In this document: piece by piece, positions 9,940 to 18,756 of the stretch | Numbering within the stretch: the first letter of the stretch is position 1 | How the letters are laid out: every line of letters begins with the position of its first letter | DNA from: an uncultured Phocaeicola sp. | GTDB lineage: Bacteria > Bacteroidota > Bacteroidia > Bacteroidales > Bacteroidaceae | Assembly (NCBI GenBank): GCA_944321335.1 | Contig: CALUKX010000023.1 | Coordinates: 1-40,788, forward strand | Reading direction: 5' to 3' | Length of the DNA: 40,788 nt | Notes under the pieces: generated by a model | Seen by the model: the letters and a program-made list of their open reading frames with translations, nothing else | Databases searched by the model: none | What the model was told of the DNA's origin: nothing | Program-made: the position numbers and the translations under genes

Positions 9940-11223
9940 TCAAAGATATTCGGGCAATTGGCTCAACTTCATACTGTTCGACCCCTTTACCAAAATATAG
10001 AAACCATCCGGCTTCCGACTCTTTAAAGCTGCAATAACCGCATTCACATCGTTGAAATGTTCATAGCTATGGACAGTTGCCGCAAATTCCGGACCCACAA
10101 GAACGACACGTTCAAACTTACATTCCTTCAGAAAATCCACCACCTTCTGATGCTCTTCACGGCTGATTTCTCCCAATTCCTTCATATCACCCAAAATCAC
10201 CATCTTATGTTCCGCCTCAATCAATCGGAAATTCTGCAAGGCGGCCATCATACTGGTCGGATTAGCATTATAAGCATCGACAATCAGTTTATTGGATCCG
10301 GTTTCGACCAACTGCGAGCGATTGTTCTGAGGTACGTAGCCGGCAAGTGCATCACAAACCTGTTCGGCCGACACTCCGAAATAAGTACCGATGGTAGCTG
10401 CAGCCAAGGCATTATCGAGATTATACGAACCTATCAGATGAGTCTGTACCTGATAAGATTTTCCTCCGGAAGTCCATTCCAAAGCCAGAAACGGAGAACA
10501 GGAAACCAGCTTACCGCTAACATACAGTCCCTCGGTCTGACCATAATGTACACAATTCAAATCGTGGGCGATTCCATTCAGATACGGATTTTCATTCTGT
10601 ATAAAAATGGTAGAATTTCCTTTCTCACGTAAGAAATCATAAAGTTCCCCTTTTGTCTTTATCACTCCTTCGAAAGAACCGAATCCCTGCAAGTGAGCCC
10701 TACCCACATTGGTAATGATACCATAATCAGGTTCGGCTATATGTACCAAAGCCTTTATCTCTCCCGGATGATTGGCTCCCATCTCGACAACAGCAATTTC
10801 ATGCTCCTTAGTCAGCCGCAACAAAGTCAGAGGCACACCGATGTGATTATTGAGATTTCCCTGTGTATATAGTACATTGTATTTCTGTTTCAGGACCGTC
10901 GATATCAGCTCCTTCGTAGTAGTCTTGCCGTTCGTTCCCGTAACACCGATAATCTTCGTGCCCAACTGACGGCGATGATAGTTGGCAAGCTGCTGCAATG
11001 TCTTCAGACAATCATCCACCAGAAAGATATTCTCCCCGGCATATTCCTTTTCATCGACAACCGCATAACGGCAACCTTTTCCCAAAGCCTGTGCGGCAAA
11101 CGTGTTACCATTGAATGACTCACCTTTCAAGGCGATGAACATGGAACCCTCCGGACAATTACGACTGTCGGTCGTAACCGTACCACATTCAAGGAATCGT
11201 CTATATAATTCAGCTATTTCCAT
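9940..11223 (-). CDS. murF: UDP-N-acetylmuramoyl-tripeptide--D-alanyl-D-alanine ligase
   Basis: MurF adds D-Ala-D-Ala to the UDP-MurNAc-tripeptide, the last cytoplasmic step of the peptidoglycan precursor. At 427 residues it has family length. The N-terminal domain shows the TDSRNCPEGSMFIAL motif (about 18-32). The ATP loop is GTNGKTTTK (about 96-104), followed by EMGANHPGEI and YNANPTSM in the central and C-terminal domains. It is a single gene with a TATCTTTG -7 box on the minus strand (11246-11253) and its own terminator. ddl, which supplies its D-Ala-D-Ala substrate, is at 25898. Confidence 0.96.
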   Translation of the reverse strand: MEIAELYRRFLECGTVTTDSRNCPEGSMFIALKGESFNGNTFAAQALGKGCRYAVVDEKEYAGENIFLVDDCLKTLQQLANYHRRQLGTKIIGVTGTNGKTTTKELISTVLKQKYNVLYTQGNLNNHIGVPLTLLRLTKEHEIAVVEMGANHPGEIKALVHIAEPDYGIITNVGRAHLQGFGSFEGVIKTKGELYDFLREKGNSTIFIQNENPYLNGIAHDLNCVHYGQTEGLYVSGKLVSCSPFLALEWTSGGKSYQVQTHLIGSYNLDNALAAATIGTYFGVSAEQVCDALAGYVPQNNRSQLVETGSNKLIVDAYNANPTSMMAALQNFRLIEAEHKMVILGDMKELGEISREEHQKVVDFLKECKFERVVLVGPEFAATVHSYEHFNDVNAVIAALKSRKPDGFYILVKGSNSMKLSQLPEYL

Positions 11224-11245
11224 CTCTGCAAAATTTAATGATGCA

Positions 11246-11307
11246 CAAAGATATATGAAAAATAGTATTAAGTAACGGCAAAAAACGAATTATTGTGTGT
11301 ACATTTG
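11246..11307. promoter_or_regulatory. Divergent -7 boxes for murF and folP
   Basis: TATCTTTG on the minus strand at 11246-11253 serves murF. TACATTTG on the plus strand at 11300-11307 serves folP. The folP box lies downstream of the first in-frame start codon (11295), so translation more likely begins at 11334. Confidence 0.55.
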
Positions 11308-11333
11308 CATACAAAGAGGATTCTGAAACAAAC

Positions 11334-12194
11334 ATGGGAAACATTACCACGAAATTCATCAATGTCAACGGAAACCTGATGGACCTTTCCTATCCACAGG
11401 TTATGGGAATACTGAACGTTACTCCCGACTCCTTCTATGCCGGCAGCCGGAAACAGACCGAGAAGGAAATCATCGAACGTGCACGCCAGATTCTTGACGA
11501 AGGAGGCAGCATTATCGATCTGGGAGCCTATTCGTCCCGTCCCAATGCCGAAAACATTTCGGCGGAAGAAGAGATTCGACGGCTGCGCAATGCATTGAAG
11601 CTGATCCGCAAGGAATATCCGTCGGCTGTCCTTTCCATCGATACGTTCCGTGCCGATGTAGCCCGTATGTGTGTGGAAGAATATGGTGCAGACATTATCA
11701 ATGACATCGCTTCGGGCGATATGGACGAGAACATGTTTCCGACCGTAGCTAAGCTTGGTGTACCATACATTATCATGCACATGCAGGGAACACCTCAAAA
11801 CATGCAAAGCAATCCTCATTACGAGAATGTAACTAAAGAAGTACTCTACTATTTTTCAGAAAAGGTACAGAAACTGAAAGAACTCGGAGTGAAAGACATC
11901 ATTGTCGATCCGGGATTCGGTTTCGGCAAGACACTCGAACACAACTACGAACTGCTCAACCACATGGAAGAGTTCGCCATCTTCGGACTTCCGATATTGG
12001 TCGGCGTTTCGCGCAAGTCGATGATCTACCGCCTGTTGGGAGGAGGCCCCGAAGACGCCTTGAACGGAACGAGTGTCATCAACACCATCTGTCTGCTGAA
12101 AGGTGCAGACATAGTACGGGTACACGATGTTAAAGCCGCTGTCGAGGCGGTCAAGATAGTAGCGGCCATGAAAGGCCTTAAACCAAACGAATGA
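11334..12194 (+). CDS. folP: Dihydropteroate synthase
   Basis: FolP joins p-aminobenzoate to the pterin diphosphate to make dihydropteroate in folate synthesis; it is the sulfonamide target. From the ATG at 11334 the product is 286 residues. It has MGILNVTPDSF (about 24-34), DLGAYSSRP, SIDTFRADVA, INDIASG and DPGFGFGKT, all family signatures. An upstream in-frame ATG at 11295 would add 13 residues but precedes the apparent promoter box at 11300-11307, so it is rejected. The gene is 3 bp ahead of cdaA, a linkage common in Bacteroidetes. Confidence 0.96.
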   Translation: MGNITTKFINVNGNLMDLSYPQVMGILNVTPDSFYAGSRKQTEKEIIERARQILDEGGSIIDLGAYSSRPNAENISAEEEIRRLRNALKLIRKEYPSAVLSIDTFRADVARMCVEEYGADIINDIASGDMDENMFPTVAKLGVPYIIMHMQGTPQNMQSNPHYENVTKEVLYYFSEKVQKLKELGVKDIIVDPGFGFGKTLEHNYELLNHMEEFAIFGLPILVGVSRKSMIYRLLGGGPEDALNGTSVINTICLLKGADIVRVHDVKAAVEAVKIVAAMKGLKPNE

Positions 12195-12197
12195 CCT

Positions 12198-12992
12198 ATG
12201 CCCTTTGATTTTTCCATAATAAGCATTAAGGATATCATCGACATCCTGTTGGTGGCCTATCTGTTGTACAAGACTTACCGACTGATGAAATCGTCGGGTT
12301 CCATCAATGTGTTTACCGGAATCCTGGTATTCATCGTGATCTGGGTAATCGTTTCCCAGGTGCTTCAGATGCGGTTGCTCGGTTCCATCTTCGACAAGCT
12401 GGTAAGTGTAGGAGTCATTGCATTGATTGTCCTCTTCCAGGATGAAATCAGGCACTTCCTCCTCACCTTAGGTTCACGCCATCGAAGCAACAGCCTGTTC
12501 CGCTTTCTGAAAGGAAGTAAAAAAGGCGACGAAAACAAGGAAGAAATCATGCCGATTGTCATGGCCTGCATGAACATGAGTAAAGGAAAAGTAGGAGCAC
12601 TGATTGTTATAGAAAAAGATTTCCCGTTGGATGACATTGCACGTACGGGAGATATAATCGACGCCAATATCAACCAACGGTTGATCGAGAATATATTCTT
12701 CAAGAACAGTCCGCTGCACGACGGTGCCATGGTAATCAGCCATAAACGGATCAAGGCTGCGGGATGCATCCTGCCGGTTTCGCACAACCTGAATATCCCG
12801 AAGGAACTGGGATTGCGCCATCGTGCCGCATTGGGTATCTCACAGGAAACTGACGCCATTTCCATCATCGTATCCGAAGAAACCGGAGGTATCTCCATCG
12901 CTTATCAAGGTGAGTTCTACTTACGACTCACAGCCGAAGAACTGGAACGTATGCTGACCAATGGAGTCCGCAATCAGGAAGAAAACGTTTAA
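12198..12992 (+). CDS. cdaA: Diadenylate cyclase CdaA (DacA type)
   Basis: CdaA makes the second messenger c-di-AMP from two ATP at the membrane. The 264-residue protein has N-terminal membrane helices at about 7-27, 38-56 and 68-82. The DAC catalytic domain (about 115-245) includes the DGA motif at 175-177 (NSPLHDGAMVI) and RHR at 207-209. It follows folP after 3 bp and is probably cotranscribed. Its 3' end overlaps the convergent GNAT gene by 4 bp. Confidence 0.95.
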   Translation: MPFDFSIISIKDIIDILLVAYLLYKTYRLMKSSGSINVFTGILVFIVIWVIVSQVLQMRLLGSIFDKLVSVGVIALIVLFQDEIRHFLLTLGSRHRSNSLFRFLKGSKKGDENKEEIMPIVMACMNMSKGKVGALIVIEKDFPLDDIARTGDIIDANINQRLIENIFFKNSPLHDGAMVISHKRIKAAGCILPVSHNLNIPKELGLRHRAALGISQETDAISIIVSEETGGISIAYQGEFYLRLTAEELERMLTNGVRNQEENV

Positions 12993-14023
12993 TTGAGCAT
13001 CAGACTCATGTAAGGATGCAAGTCCTTCATGATCCAAGTTGTAAGTTCCCTTATCGTAAATACACGGAAATCCGGTCCTTCCTGGTAACCACGTTCCACC
13101 TTTCCATTACAAAGATGATAGAAACCGTTATTGGAAGGAATGGCCTCATCGTCTATCACTTCGATATATAGGTCGATATGTTTGCCTGAATCGGATTGGG
13201 CGAAAAGCTCCAGACAGGCCGGCACATCAATCAATCTAGCCATGCCCAATGGATGATCGGCATCGGAAGAAGGGACGAACAGTTCGGCTTTCTTCAATTT
13301 ATATTGAGTCAGGATATGCAAAATCGCAGGAGTTTCGTCTTCGGCATCGGAAAGCAGCATTTCCTTTACGGAAAGCATGTCTTTTTGCGGGACACAGAAC
13401 ACCATTCCCGTAAGCAGACCGCCTTCATGGATGGTCCACAAGTCACCACCCGACAAACGTAAGTCAGCTAATACAATCTCCATATCCTCGATTGTATGCT
13501 GCACGCAGCAAGGACGTTCATTCATCTGTTCATTAAAGAACGTATAAACTTCGCTACTCACCTTTTTCAACAGATCTAACTTACTGATAAACAGATTTGT
13601 ATTATAGTTATTAACAGATTGTTCATAACTGTTGATAACTTTGGTTGAATAGTTGAAACAGACCGCATAACCGGAACGGCCATAATACGCCTTCAACCAC
13701 TCTTCTGCAGGAATCAGGGAAGCGACAAGCACACCCTGGTTATACATCGCACGATGTGTCTGATACAACAAACGTCGCATGATACCCCGATTCCGATAAT
13801 CGGGCAAGGTACAAGCTCCGGAAATATACGACATCGGAATGTCATGTCCACAGAAAGTCATGGGATAAGGTATCATCTGCAAAGCCGCAACCACCTTTCC
13901 ATCCTCTTCAATCACCTGATTGATTTCCTCCTGATAACGCATGTTGAAATAAAGGTCAACGAAGGCATCATCATCGTCAAAACAGGTTTTCCACAACCGG
14001 CGGGTCTGTTCTTTGGTATTCAT
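12989..14023 (-). CDS. GNAT-family N-acetyltransferase
   Basis: A 344-residue protein whose N-terminal half is a GNAT acetyltransferase domain. The acetyl-CoA loop is in PDYRNRGIMRRLL (about 74-86), preceded by the beta-strand pair around MSYISGACTL. The C-terminal half resembles the sterol-carrier-like half seen in Eis-type acetyltransferases, but the similarity is only in layout. The substrate is unknown. Its start overlaps the stop of the upstream DUF2156 gene by 4 bp (ATGA), indicating coupled translation. Confidence 0.85.
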   Translation of the reverse strand: MNTKEQTRRLWKTCFDDDDAFVDLYFNMRYQEEINQVIEEDGKVVAALQMIPYPMTFCGHDIPMSYISGACTLPDYRNRGIMRRLLYQTHRAMYNQGVLVASLIPAEEWLKAYYGRSGYAVCFNYSTKVINSYEQSVNNYNTNLFISKLDLLKKVSSEVYTFFNEQMNERPCCVQHTIEDMEIVLADLRLSGGDLWTIHEGGLLTGMVFCVPQKDMLSVKEMLLSDAEDETPAILHILTQYKLKKAELFVPSSDADHPLGMARLIDVPACLELFAQSDSGKHIDLYIEVIDDEAIPSNNGFYHLCNGKVERGYQEGPDFRVFTIRELTTWIMKDLHPYMSLMLN

Positions 14024-14910
14024 CGCAATTCAACAATGTATTTTTCGAGTATCGTTTCGGGATGATATGAAAGTTTTGCCTTACGCAATCCTTCCAACCC
14101 CAAATCTTCCTCACGGTTAATATAGATATATTGTTCGGGAATATGATTGGCGAACTCGTAATTGATCATCGTATACGATCCTTCAATATCGGTATTCGCC
14201 TTCTCCACGCAAGTATCAAAAGTTTCATTGTTGATGGGAGCACCGAAAGTGAAAGCGGCAATCTCGCCGTTCACATGCAGGACACCCCCCATCAGGTCGA
14301 GCTCATTCATATGTTCCAACGCGGCGGTCATCGAACGGCGTTCGGCCTGCAACGCTTCATTCTCTGCACAATCGTTGGCTTTGCACCATAACGATTCGAG
14401 ACGGAGACATTCCGGTATCAGTTCCGGAGTGAGCGGTTTGTACTCATAATCGGGATACGAAGCCTTGAACTTGTTGATATGATTCCGTTTCGGTTGGTAC
14501 TTCTTTCCACGGAGTGTGGCCAAATCGGAACGCAGATAGACATAGTCGGCATAATCACGGTCAGAAGTAAAGGTAAATCGGTCGGGAAAAGCCGCTTCCA
14601 GTTCGGCACGCATATTCACACAGACGCCCAACAAACGGAAGGGAACGCCTTCGGCACGGGCATCTTCTATCAAAGCCTCGATGACCGGAGCCACATTGCC
14701 TGTACCTACCGGCATCATATACACCTGTTCACCTTCGATATAGAAACGGAACAGAAGAAAGCCGTCCATCTCCGCTATCTCGGTCTGATACAGAAACCGC
14801 CAACTATACAGATTCGTAAACGACAAGTCGCAATTGCGACGTTTGCTGCATAACGTATATTTTTGAACCCTCTCCTTATCTTCCAGTTCTATCGGTTGAA
14901 AATTAATCAT
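14020..14910 (-). CDS. DUF2156 / phosphatidylglycerol lysyltransferase-like protein
   Basis: A 296-residue soluble protein related to the C-terminal domain of MprF/LPG synthases (DUF2156), itself a double GNAT-like fold. Visible landmarks are YLRSDLATLRGKKYQPKRN (about 126-144), typical of this family, and the late KANTDIEGSYTMINYEFA segment. There is no membrane flippase part, so it is a stand-alone aminoacyltransferase-like domain. The acceptor is unknown. It is the first gene of a pair with the GNAT gene. Confidence 0.85.
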   Translation of the reverse strand: MINFQPIELEDKERVQKYTLCSKRRNCDLSFTNLYSWRFLYQTEIAEMDGFLLFRFYIEGEQVYMMPVGTGNVAPVIEALIEDARAEGVPFRLLGVCVNMRAELEAAFPDRFTFTSDRDYADYVYLRSDLATLRGKKYQPKRNHINKFKASYPDYEYKPLTPELIPECLRLESLWCKANDCAENEALQAERRSMTAALEHMNELDLMGGVLHVNGEIAAFTFGAPINNETFDTCVEKANTDIEGSYTMINYEFANHIPEQYIYINREEDLGLEGLRKAKLSYHPETILEKYIVELR

Positions 14911-15032
14911 ACATTATATTATTATTAAAAAAGCGGTTTATATTCGTCCGAAACCATCCCGACGCAATCGCCTGTGTCTTCGGACGGATATACCCCGCCT
15001 TATCATTCTTTTCTATCTACGAAATTACAATA

Positions 15033-15728
15033 TTAATACAATCCGAGCAAATGTAAAATGGTCGGAGTCAGCAAGGCTGTCAGGATTCCGTTCAGAGTCA
15101 GACCCAGACTGGCGTATGCTCCATACTTTCCGCTCACTTCCATCGCTCTTGAAGTTCCTACCGCATGCGAAGCCGTACCCATCGACAAACCTTGTGCAAT
15201 GGGGCTGCCCACATGACCAACCTGCAGGACCTTGAATCCGCAGATGGCACCGAACAGACCAACTACAATCACTACGGCTGCAGTCAACGACGGAATACCG
15301 CCTACCGCACTGGAGACCTCCATGGCAATCGGAGTTGTCACCGATTTCGGAGCCAGCGACATGACCACTTCAGGAGAAGCACCCAATACCTTGGCAATAA
15401 CAGTCACCGAAACCAGACCGACAATACATCCCGCTAATTGAGAAACAATTATCGGCATCAATTGTTTTTTGATCATGCGCAATTGTAGATACAACGGTAC
15501 GCCCAAAGCCACAACCGCCGGTTTCAGCCAGAACTCTACCAAAGCACCCGCCTCGTGGTATTTCTCATACGAAATATCTGTTGCCTTCAAGAAACAGATA
15601 AGCAATGCAATCGCAATCAGAATCGGGTTCAGGATAACCCATCCGGTCTTTTTCTGTAACAATTTTGAGAAGAAAAAGAAGCCAAACGTAATGGCCAGCA
15701 AAAAGAACTCATTTTCTAAAAAATCCAT
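15033..15728 (-). CDS. lrgB: LrgB/CidB-family membrane protein
   Basis: A 231-residue polytopic membrane protein of the LrgB family. Markers include LAPKSVTTPIAMEVS (about 126-140) and GTASHAVGTSRAMEV (about 184-198), characteristic of LrgB, and many hydrophobic helices. LrgAB/CidAB have been described as holin-like modulators of murein hydrolases and, in some species, as pyruvate transporters; here that would fit the nearby pta-ackA acetate pathway, but this is inference. Its start overlaps the end of lrgA by 20 bp. Confidence 0.93.
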   Translation of the reverse strand: MDFLENEFFLLAITFGFFFFSKLLQKKTGWVILNPILIAIALLICFLKATDISYEKYHEAGALVEFWLKPAVVALGVPLYLQLRMIKKQLMPIIVSQLAGCIVGLVSVTVIAKVLGASPEVVMSLAPKSVTTPIAMEVSSAVGGIPSLTAAVVIVVGLFGAICGFKVLQVGHVGSPIAQGLSMGTASHAVGTSRAMEVSGKYGAYASLGLTLNGILTALLTPTILHLLGLY

Positions 15729-16059
15729 ACTTACGAACCAATTGGTGAACCCATCCTGTTACAACTAACACTAAAACCGTACTCACGAAGGTCGCGATGA
15801 CTATCGGCCAGAATTCTGCAGTGATGATATCAAAATACAGCATCAAAGCAACTCCCGAAGGAACAAAGAAGAAACCGAGGTTAGCGACCAAGAAATCGGA
15901 CAAGCCTTGCACCCAGTGCAGCTTGACCCAACCTAACTTCAAGAACAGGGTGAGCATAAGCATTCCGATGATACTCGACGGAAGCTTGATTCCCGTAAGA
16001 TAAACAATCAATTCACCCAGTGCCAGACATCCGAAAAGGATAGAACATTGACGTATCAT
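15709..16059 (-). CDS. lrgA: LrgA/CidA-family holin-like protein
   Basis: A 116-residue protein with four predicted membrane helices, the partner of LrgB. The LPSSIIGMLMLTLFL motif (about 26-40) and VPSGVALMLYFD (about 71-82) are typical of the family. It lies upstream of lrgB with a 20-bp overlap, so the two are coupled. A TAATTTTG -7 box (minus strand, 16102-16109) stands about 43 bp upstream. Confidence 0.92.
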   Translation of the reverse strand: MIRQCSILFGCLALGELIVYLTGIKLPSSIIGMLMLTLFLKLGWVKLHWVQGLSDFLVANLGFFFVPSGVALMLYFDIITAEFWPIVIATFVSTVLVLVVTGWVHQLVRKYGFFRK

Positions 16060-16237
16060 ACCTATAAAAAACTAATGAAAACTAATATTAAAAACCGGAT
16101 GCAAAATTACATATTCAACCTAATCAGCGCCACTTCCTCTACGCTTTTTCCTCCAAGATGTTATCGAACATAAAGTTTTTACATACTTTAATAAGAAAAA
16201 TTTCGTCTAATTGCAAACTAGATATTACAAAAATACG

Positions 16238-16245
16238 TATTTTTG
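16238..16245 (+). promoter_or_regulatory. pta promoter -7 box
   Basis: TATTTTTG matches TAnnTTTG and stands 66 bp ahead of the pta start, leaving a leader of about 60 nt. No ideal -33 box is seen. The gap 16060-16311 otherwise contains only the lrgA upstream region. Confidence 0.5.
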
Positions 16246-16311
16246 CAGTGCGATACTCTTGGGGTTGTTATCGCACACAGAGGAAATGTCTATAACATAT
16301 TATTATAAATC

Positions 16312-17322
16312 ATGGATTTAATTAGTCAAATCGTTGAACGCGCTAAAGCTAACAAACAGCGCATCGTACTTCCGGAAGGAACTGAAGAACGTACATTGAA
16401 AGCTGCCAATCAAATATTGACAGATGGTGTAGCCGACTTGATTCTGTTGGGTAACCCTGACGAAATCATGAATCTTGCTAAAGAATGGGGCCTGGGTAAC
16501 ATTCACAAAGCTACTATTATCGATCCAGAAAATCACCCTAAGAAAGAGGAATATGCACAGTTGTTGTGCGAACTTCGTAAGAAGAAAGGTATGACCATCG
16601 AAGAAGCACGTAAGCTTGTCTTGGATCCGTTGTATCTGGGCTGTCTGATCATCAAGGCAGGTGATGCTGACGGTCAGTTGGCCGGTGCCCGCAACACTAC
16701 AGGCAACGTACTTCGTCCGGCCTTGCAGATTATCAAGACCGCTCCGGGTATCACTTGCGTATCGGGTGCCATGTTGCTGTTGACTCACGCTCCTGAATGT
16801 GGTGACAACGGTGTATTGGTAATGGGTGACGTAGCCGTAACTCCGGTTCCGGATGCAGGTCAGCTGGCACAGATCGCTATCTGTACAGCACGCACCGCAA
16901 AAGCTGTTGCAGGTTTGGATCCGCGCGTAGCCATGTTGAGCTTCTCTACAAAGGGTTCAGCTAAGCACGAAGTTGTCGACAAGGTTGTTGAAGCATTGCA
17001 GATTGCAAAAGGCATGGATCCTGACTTGAAAATCGACGGTGAACTGCAGGCAGATGCCGCTTTGGTTCCAAAGGTAGGCGAAAGCAAGGCTCCGGGTTCA
17101 AAGATTGCAGGTAAAGCAAACGTTTTGGTTGTTCCTTGCCTCGAAGTAGGTAACATCTCTTACAAGCTGGTTGAACGTCTGGGACACGCTACTGCAATCG
17201 GTCCTATCTTGCAGGGTATCGCACGTCCGGTAAACGACTTGTCACGCGGTTGCTCAATCGACGATGTTTACAAGATGATCGCTATTACAGCCAACCAGGC
17301 TATTGCTGCCAAAGCACAATAA
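16312..17322 (+). CDS. pta: Phosphate acetyltransferase
   Basis: Pta converts acetyl-CoA and phosphate to acetyl phosphate, feeding AckA for ATP and acetate production. The 336-residue protein is the short, single-domain form. It shows VLPEGTEERTLKAA near the start and ARNTTGNVLRPALQIIKT, FSTKGSAKHEVVDKV and ELQADAALVP in the catalytic half. ackA follows on the same strand after 95 bp with a hairpin between them, so the two may be partly uncoupled. Confidence 0.97.
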   Translation: MDLISQIVERAKANKQRIVLPEGTEERTLKAANQILTDGVADLILLGNPDEIMNLAKEWGLGNIHKATIIDPENHPKKEEYAQLLCELRKKKGMTIEEARKLVLDPLYLGCLIIKAGDADGQLAGARNTTGNVLRPALQIIKTAPGITCVSGAMLLLTHAPECGDNGVLVMGDVAVTPVPDAGQLAQIAICTARTAKAVAGLDPRVAMLSFSTKGSAKHEVVDKVVEALQIAKGMDPDLKIDGELQADAALVPKVGESKAPGSKIAGKANVLVVPCLEVGNISYKLVERLGHATAIGPILQGIARPVNDLSRGCSIDDVYKMIAITANQAIAAKAQ

Positions 17323-17340
17323 ACCAACCCTAATCATATA

Positions 17341-17386
17341 CAGAATTGTCATCCGCCGATTTCTCAGCGGATGGCATCTGTTTTTT
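17341..17386 (+). terminator. Hairpin with T-run between pta and ackA
   Basis: A 7-bp core stem (CATCCGC 17350-17356 / GCGGATG 17367-17373), extended by an outer CAGA/TCTG pairing, is followed by six T residues at 17381-17386. It looks like an intrinsic terminator or attenuator inside the pta-ackA unit. Confidence 0.7.
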
Positions 17387-17417
17387 AAACGTACATTAAA
17401 AACCAATTTATCAGAAT

Positions 17418-18623
17418 ATGAAAATCTTAGTACTCAACTGCGGTAGTTCATCCATCAAATACAAATTGTTTGAAATGACTACTAAGGAAGTTCTCGCTCA
17501 GGGTGGTATCGAAAAGATCGGTCTGCCAGGTTCTTTCCTGAAACTGACTTTGCCAAACGGCGAGAAGAAAATCATTGAAAAGGACGTTCCGGAACACACT
17601 ACAGGTGTACAGTTTATCTTCGATACACTGACAAATGCAGAATACGGAGCAGTGAAAGACTTGCACGAAATCAACGCTGTAGGACACCGCGTACTGCACG
17701 GAGGAACAAAATTCAGTGGTTCTGTACTGATTGACCAGGCTGTTATCGATGCGGTAGAAGAATGTTGCGACCTCGGCCCGTTGCACAACCCGGCTAACCT
17801 GAAAGGTATCTATGCCGTTCAGAAGCTGTTGCCTGAAGTACCTCAGGTAGCTGTATTCGATACCGCTTTCCACCAGACTATGCCGGATTATGCATATCTT
17901 TATGCTATCCCTTACAAATATTTCGAAAAGTACGGAATCCGTCGTTACGGTTTCCACGGAACCTCTCACCGCTACGTTTCAAAGCGTGTCTGCGAATTCC
18001 TGAACATTCCGCAACAGGGCTCACGTATCATTACCTGCCACATCGGTAACGGTGGTTCTATCGCTGCAGTAAAGGACGGCAAGTGTATTGATACTTCAAT
18101 GGGTCTGACTCCGTTGGAAGGTTTGATGATGGGTACACGTTCGGGAGATATCGATGGTGGTGCCATCACCTACATCATGAAGAAGGAAAACCTGACTCCG
18201 GACGAAATGTCTACACTGTTGAACAAGAAGAGCGGTGTATTGGGTATCTTTGAAAAATCAAGTGATATGCGTGAACTGGAAGATGCAGTAGCCAGAGGTG
18301 AAGAACGCGCTATCCTGACAGAAAACATGTATTTCTACCGCATCACCAAGTACATCGGTGCTTATGCAGCAGCCATGGGCGGTGTTGATGTCATCCTGTT
18401 TACAGGTGGTGTCGGTGAAAACCAGGCTACAGCTCGTGCCGGTGTCTGCAAGACCTTGGGATTCCTTGGCGTCAAGATTGATGCAGAAAAGAACAAGGTA
18501 CGCGGTAAGGAAGCAATCATCTCTACAGACGACTCTAAGGTGAAGGTTGTAGTAATCCCGACCGACGAAGAGCTGATGATTGCATCAGATACAATGGACA
18601 TCGTAAGTAATCTGAAGAAATAA
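17418..18623 (+). CDS. ackA: Acetate kinase
   Basis: AckA makes ATP and acetate from acetyl phosphate and ADP. The 401-residue protein begins with LVLNCGSSSIKYKL (Asn7 in the phosphate loop). It has VGHRVLHGG, FDTAFHQTMP, RYGFHGTSHRYV, HIGNGGSIAA and FTGGVGEN, all signatures of the acetokinase family. Length and motifs are complete. With pta it forms the classic substrate-level phosphorylation pathway of an anaerobic fermenter. Confidence 0.98.
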   Translation: MKILVLNCGSSSIKYKLFEMTTKEVLAQGGIEKIGLPGSFLKLTLPNGEKKIIEKDVPEHTTGVQFIFDTLTNAEYGAVKDLHEINAVGHRVLHGGTKFSGSVLIDQAVIDAVEECCDLGPLHNPANLKGIYAVQKLLPEVPQVAVFDTAFHQTMPDYAYLYAIPYKYFEKYGIRRYGFHGTSHRYVSKRVCEFLNIPQQGSRIITCHIGNGGSIAAVKDGKCIDTSMGLTPLEGLMMGTRSGDIDGGAITYIMKKENLTPDEMSTLLNKKSGVLGIFEKSSDMRELEDAVARGEERAILTENMYFYRITKYIGAYAAAMGGVDVILFTGGVGENQATARAGVCKTLGFLGVKIDAEKNKVRGKEAIISTDDSKVKVVVIPTDEELMIASDTMDIVSNLKK

Positions 18624-18670
18624 GATTATTTAAATAGATTAAAAATGAGGATATTCCTTGTAAGTTTTCT

Positions 18671-18678
18671 TATCTTTG
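18671..18678 (+). promoter_or_regulatory. kdgK promoter -7 box
   Basis: TATCTTTG matches TAnnTTTG, 78 bp before the kdgK start. The predicted leader of about 70 nt has no strong hairpin. A 30-codon ORF crosses this area from 18644, but it starts upstream of the box and has no other support. Confidence 0.5.
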
Positions 18679-18756
18679 GGCAACGAAAACCAAAGGGGAG
18701 AGGACTTATGAGGAATATTTCTTTATCCCCCGACTAAACTTGATAGAACACAAATT

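Noticed and set aside
18644-18736. 30-codon leader ORF before kdgK
   Set aside because: Starts upstream of the apparent -7 box (18671-18678) and has no coding features, so it would not be on the transcript.
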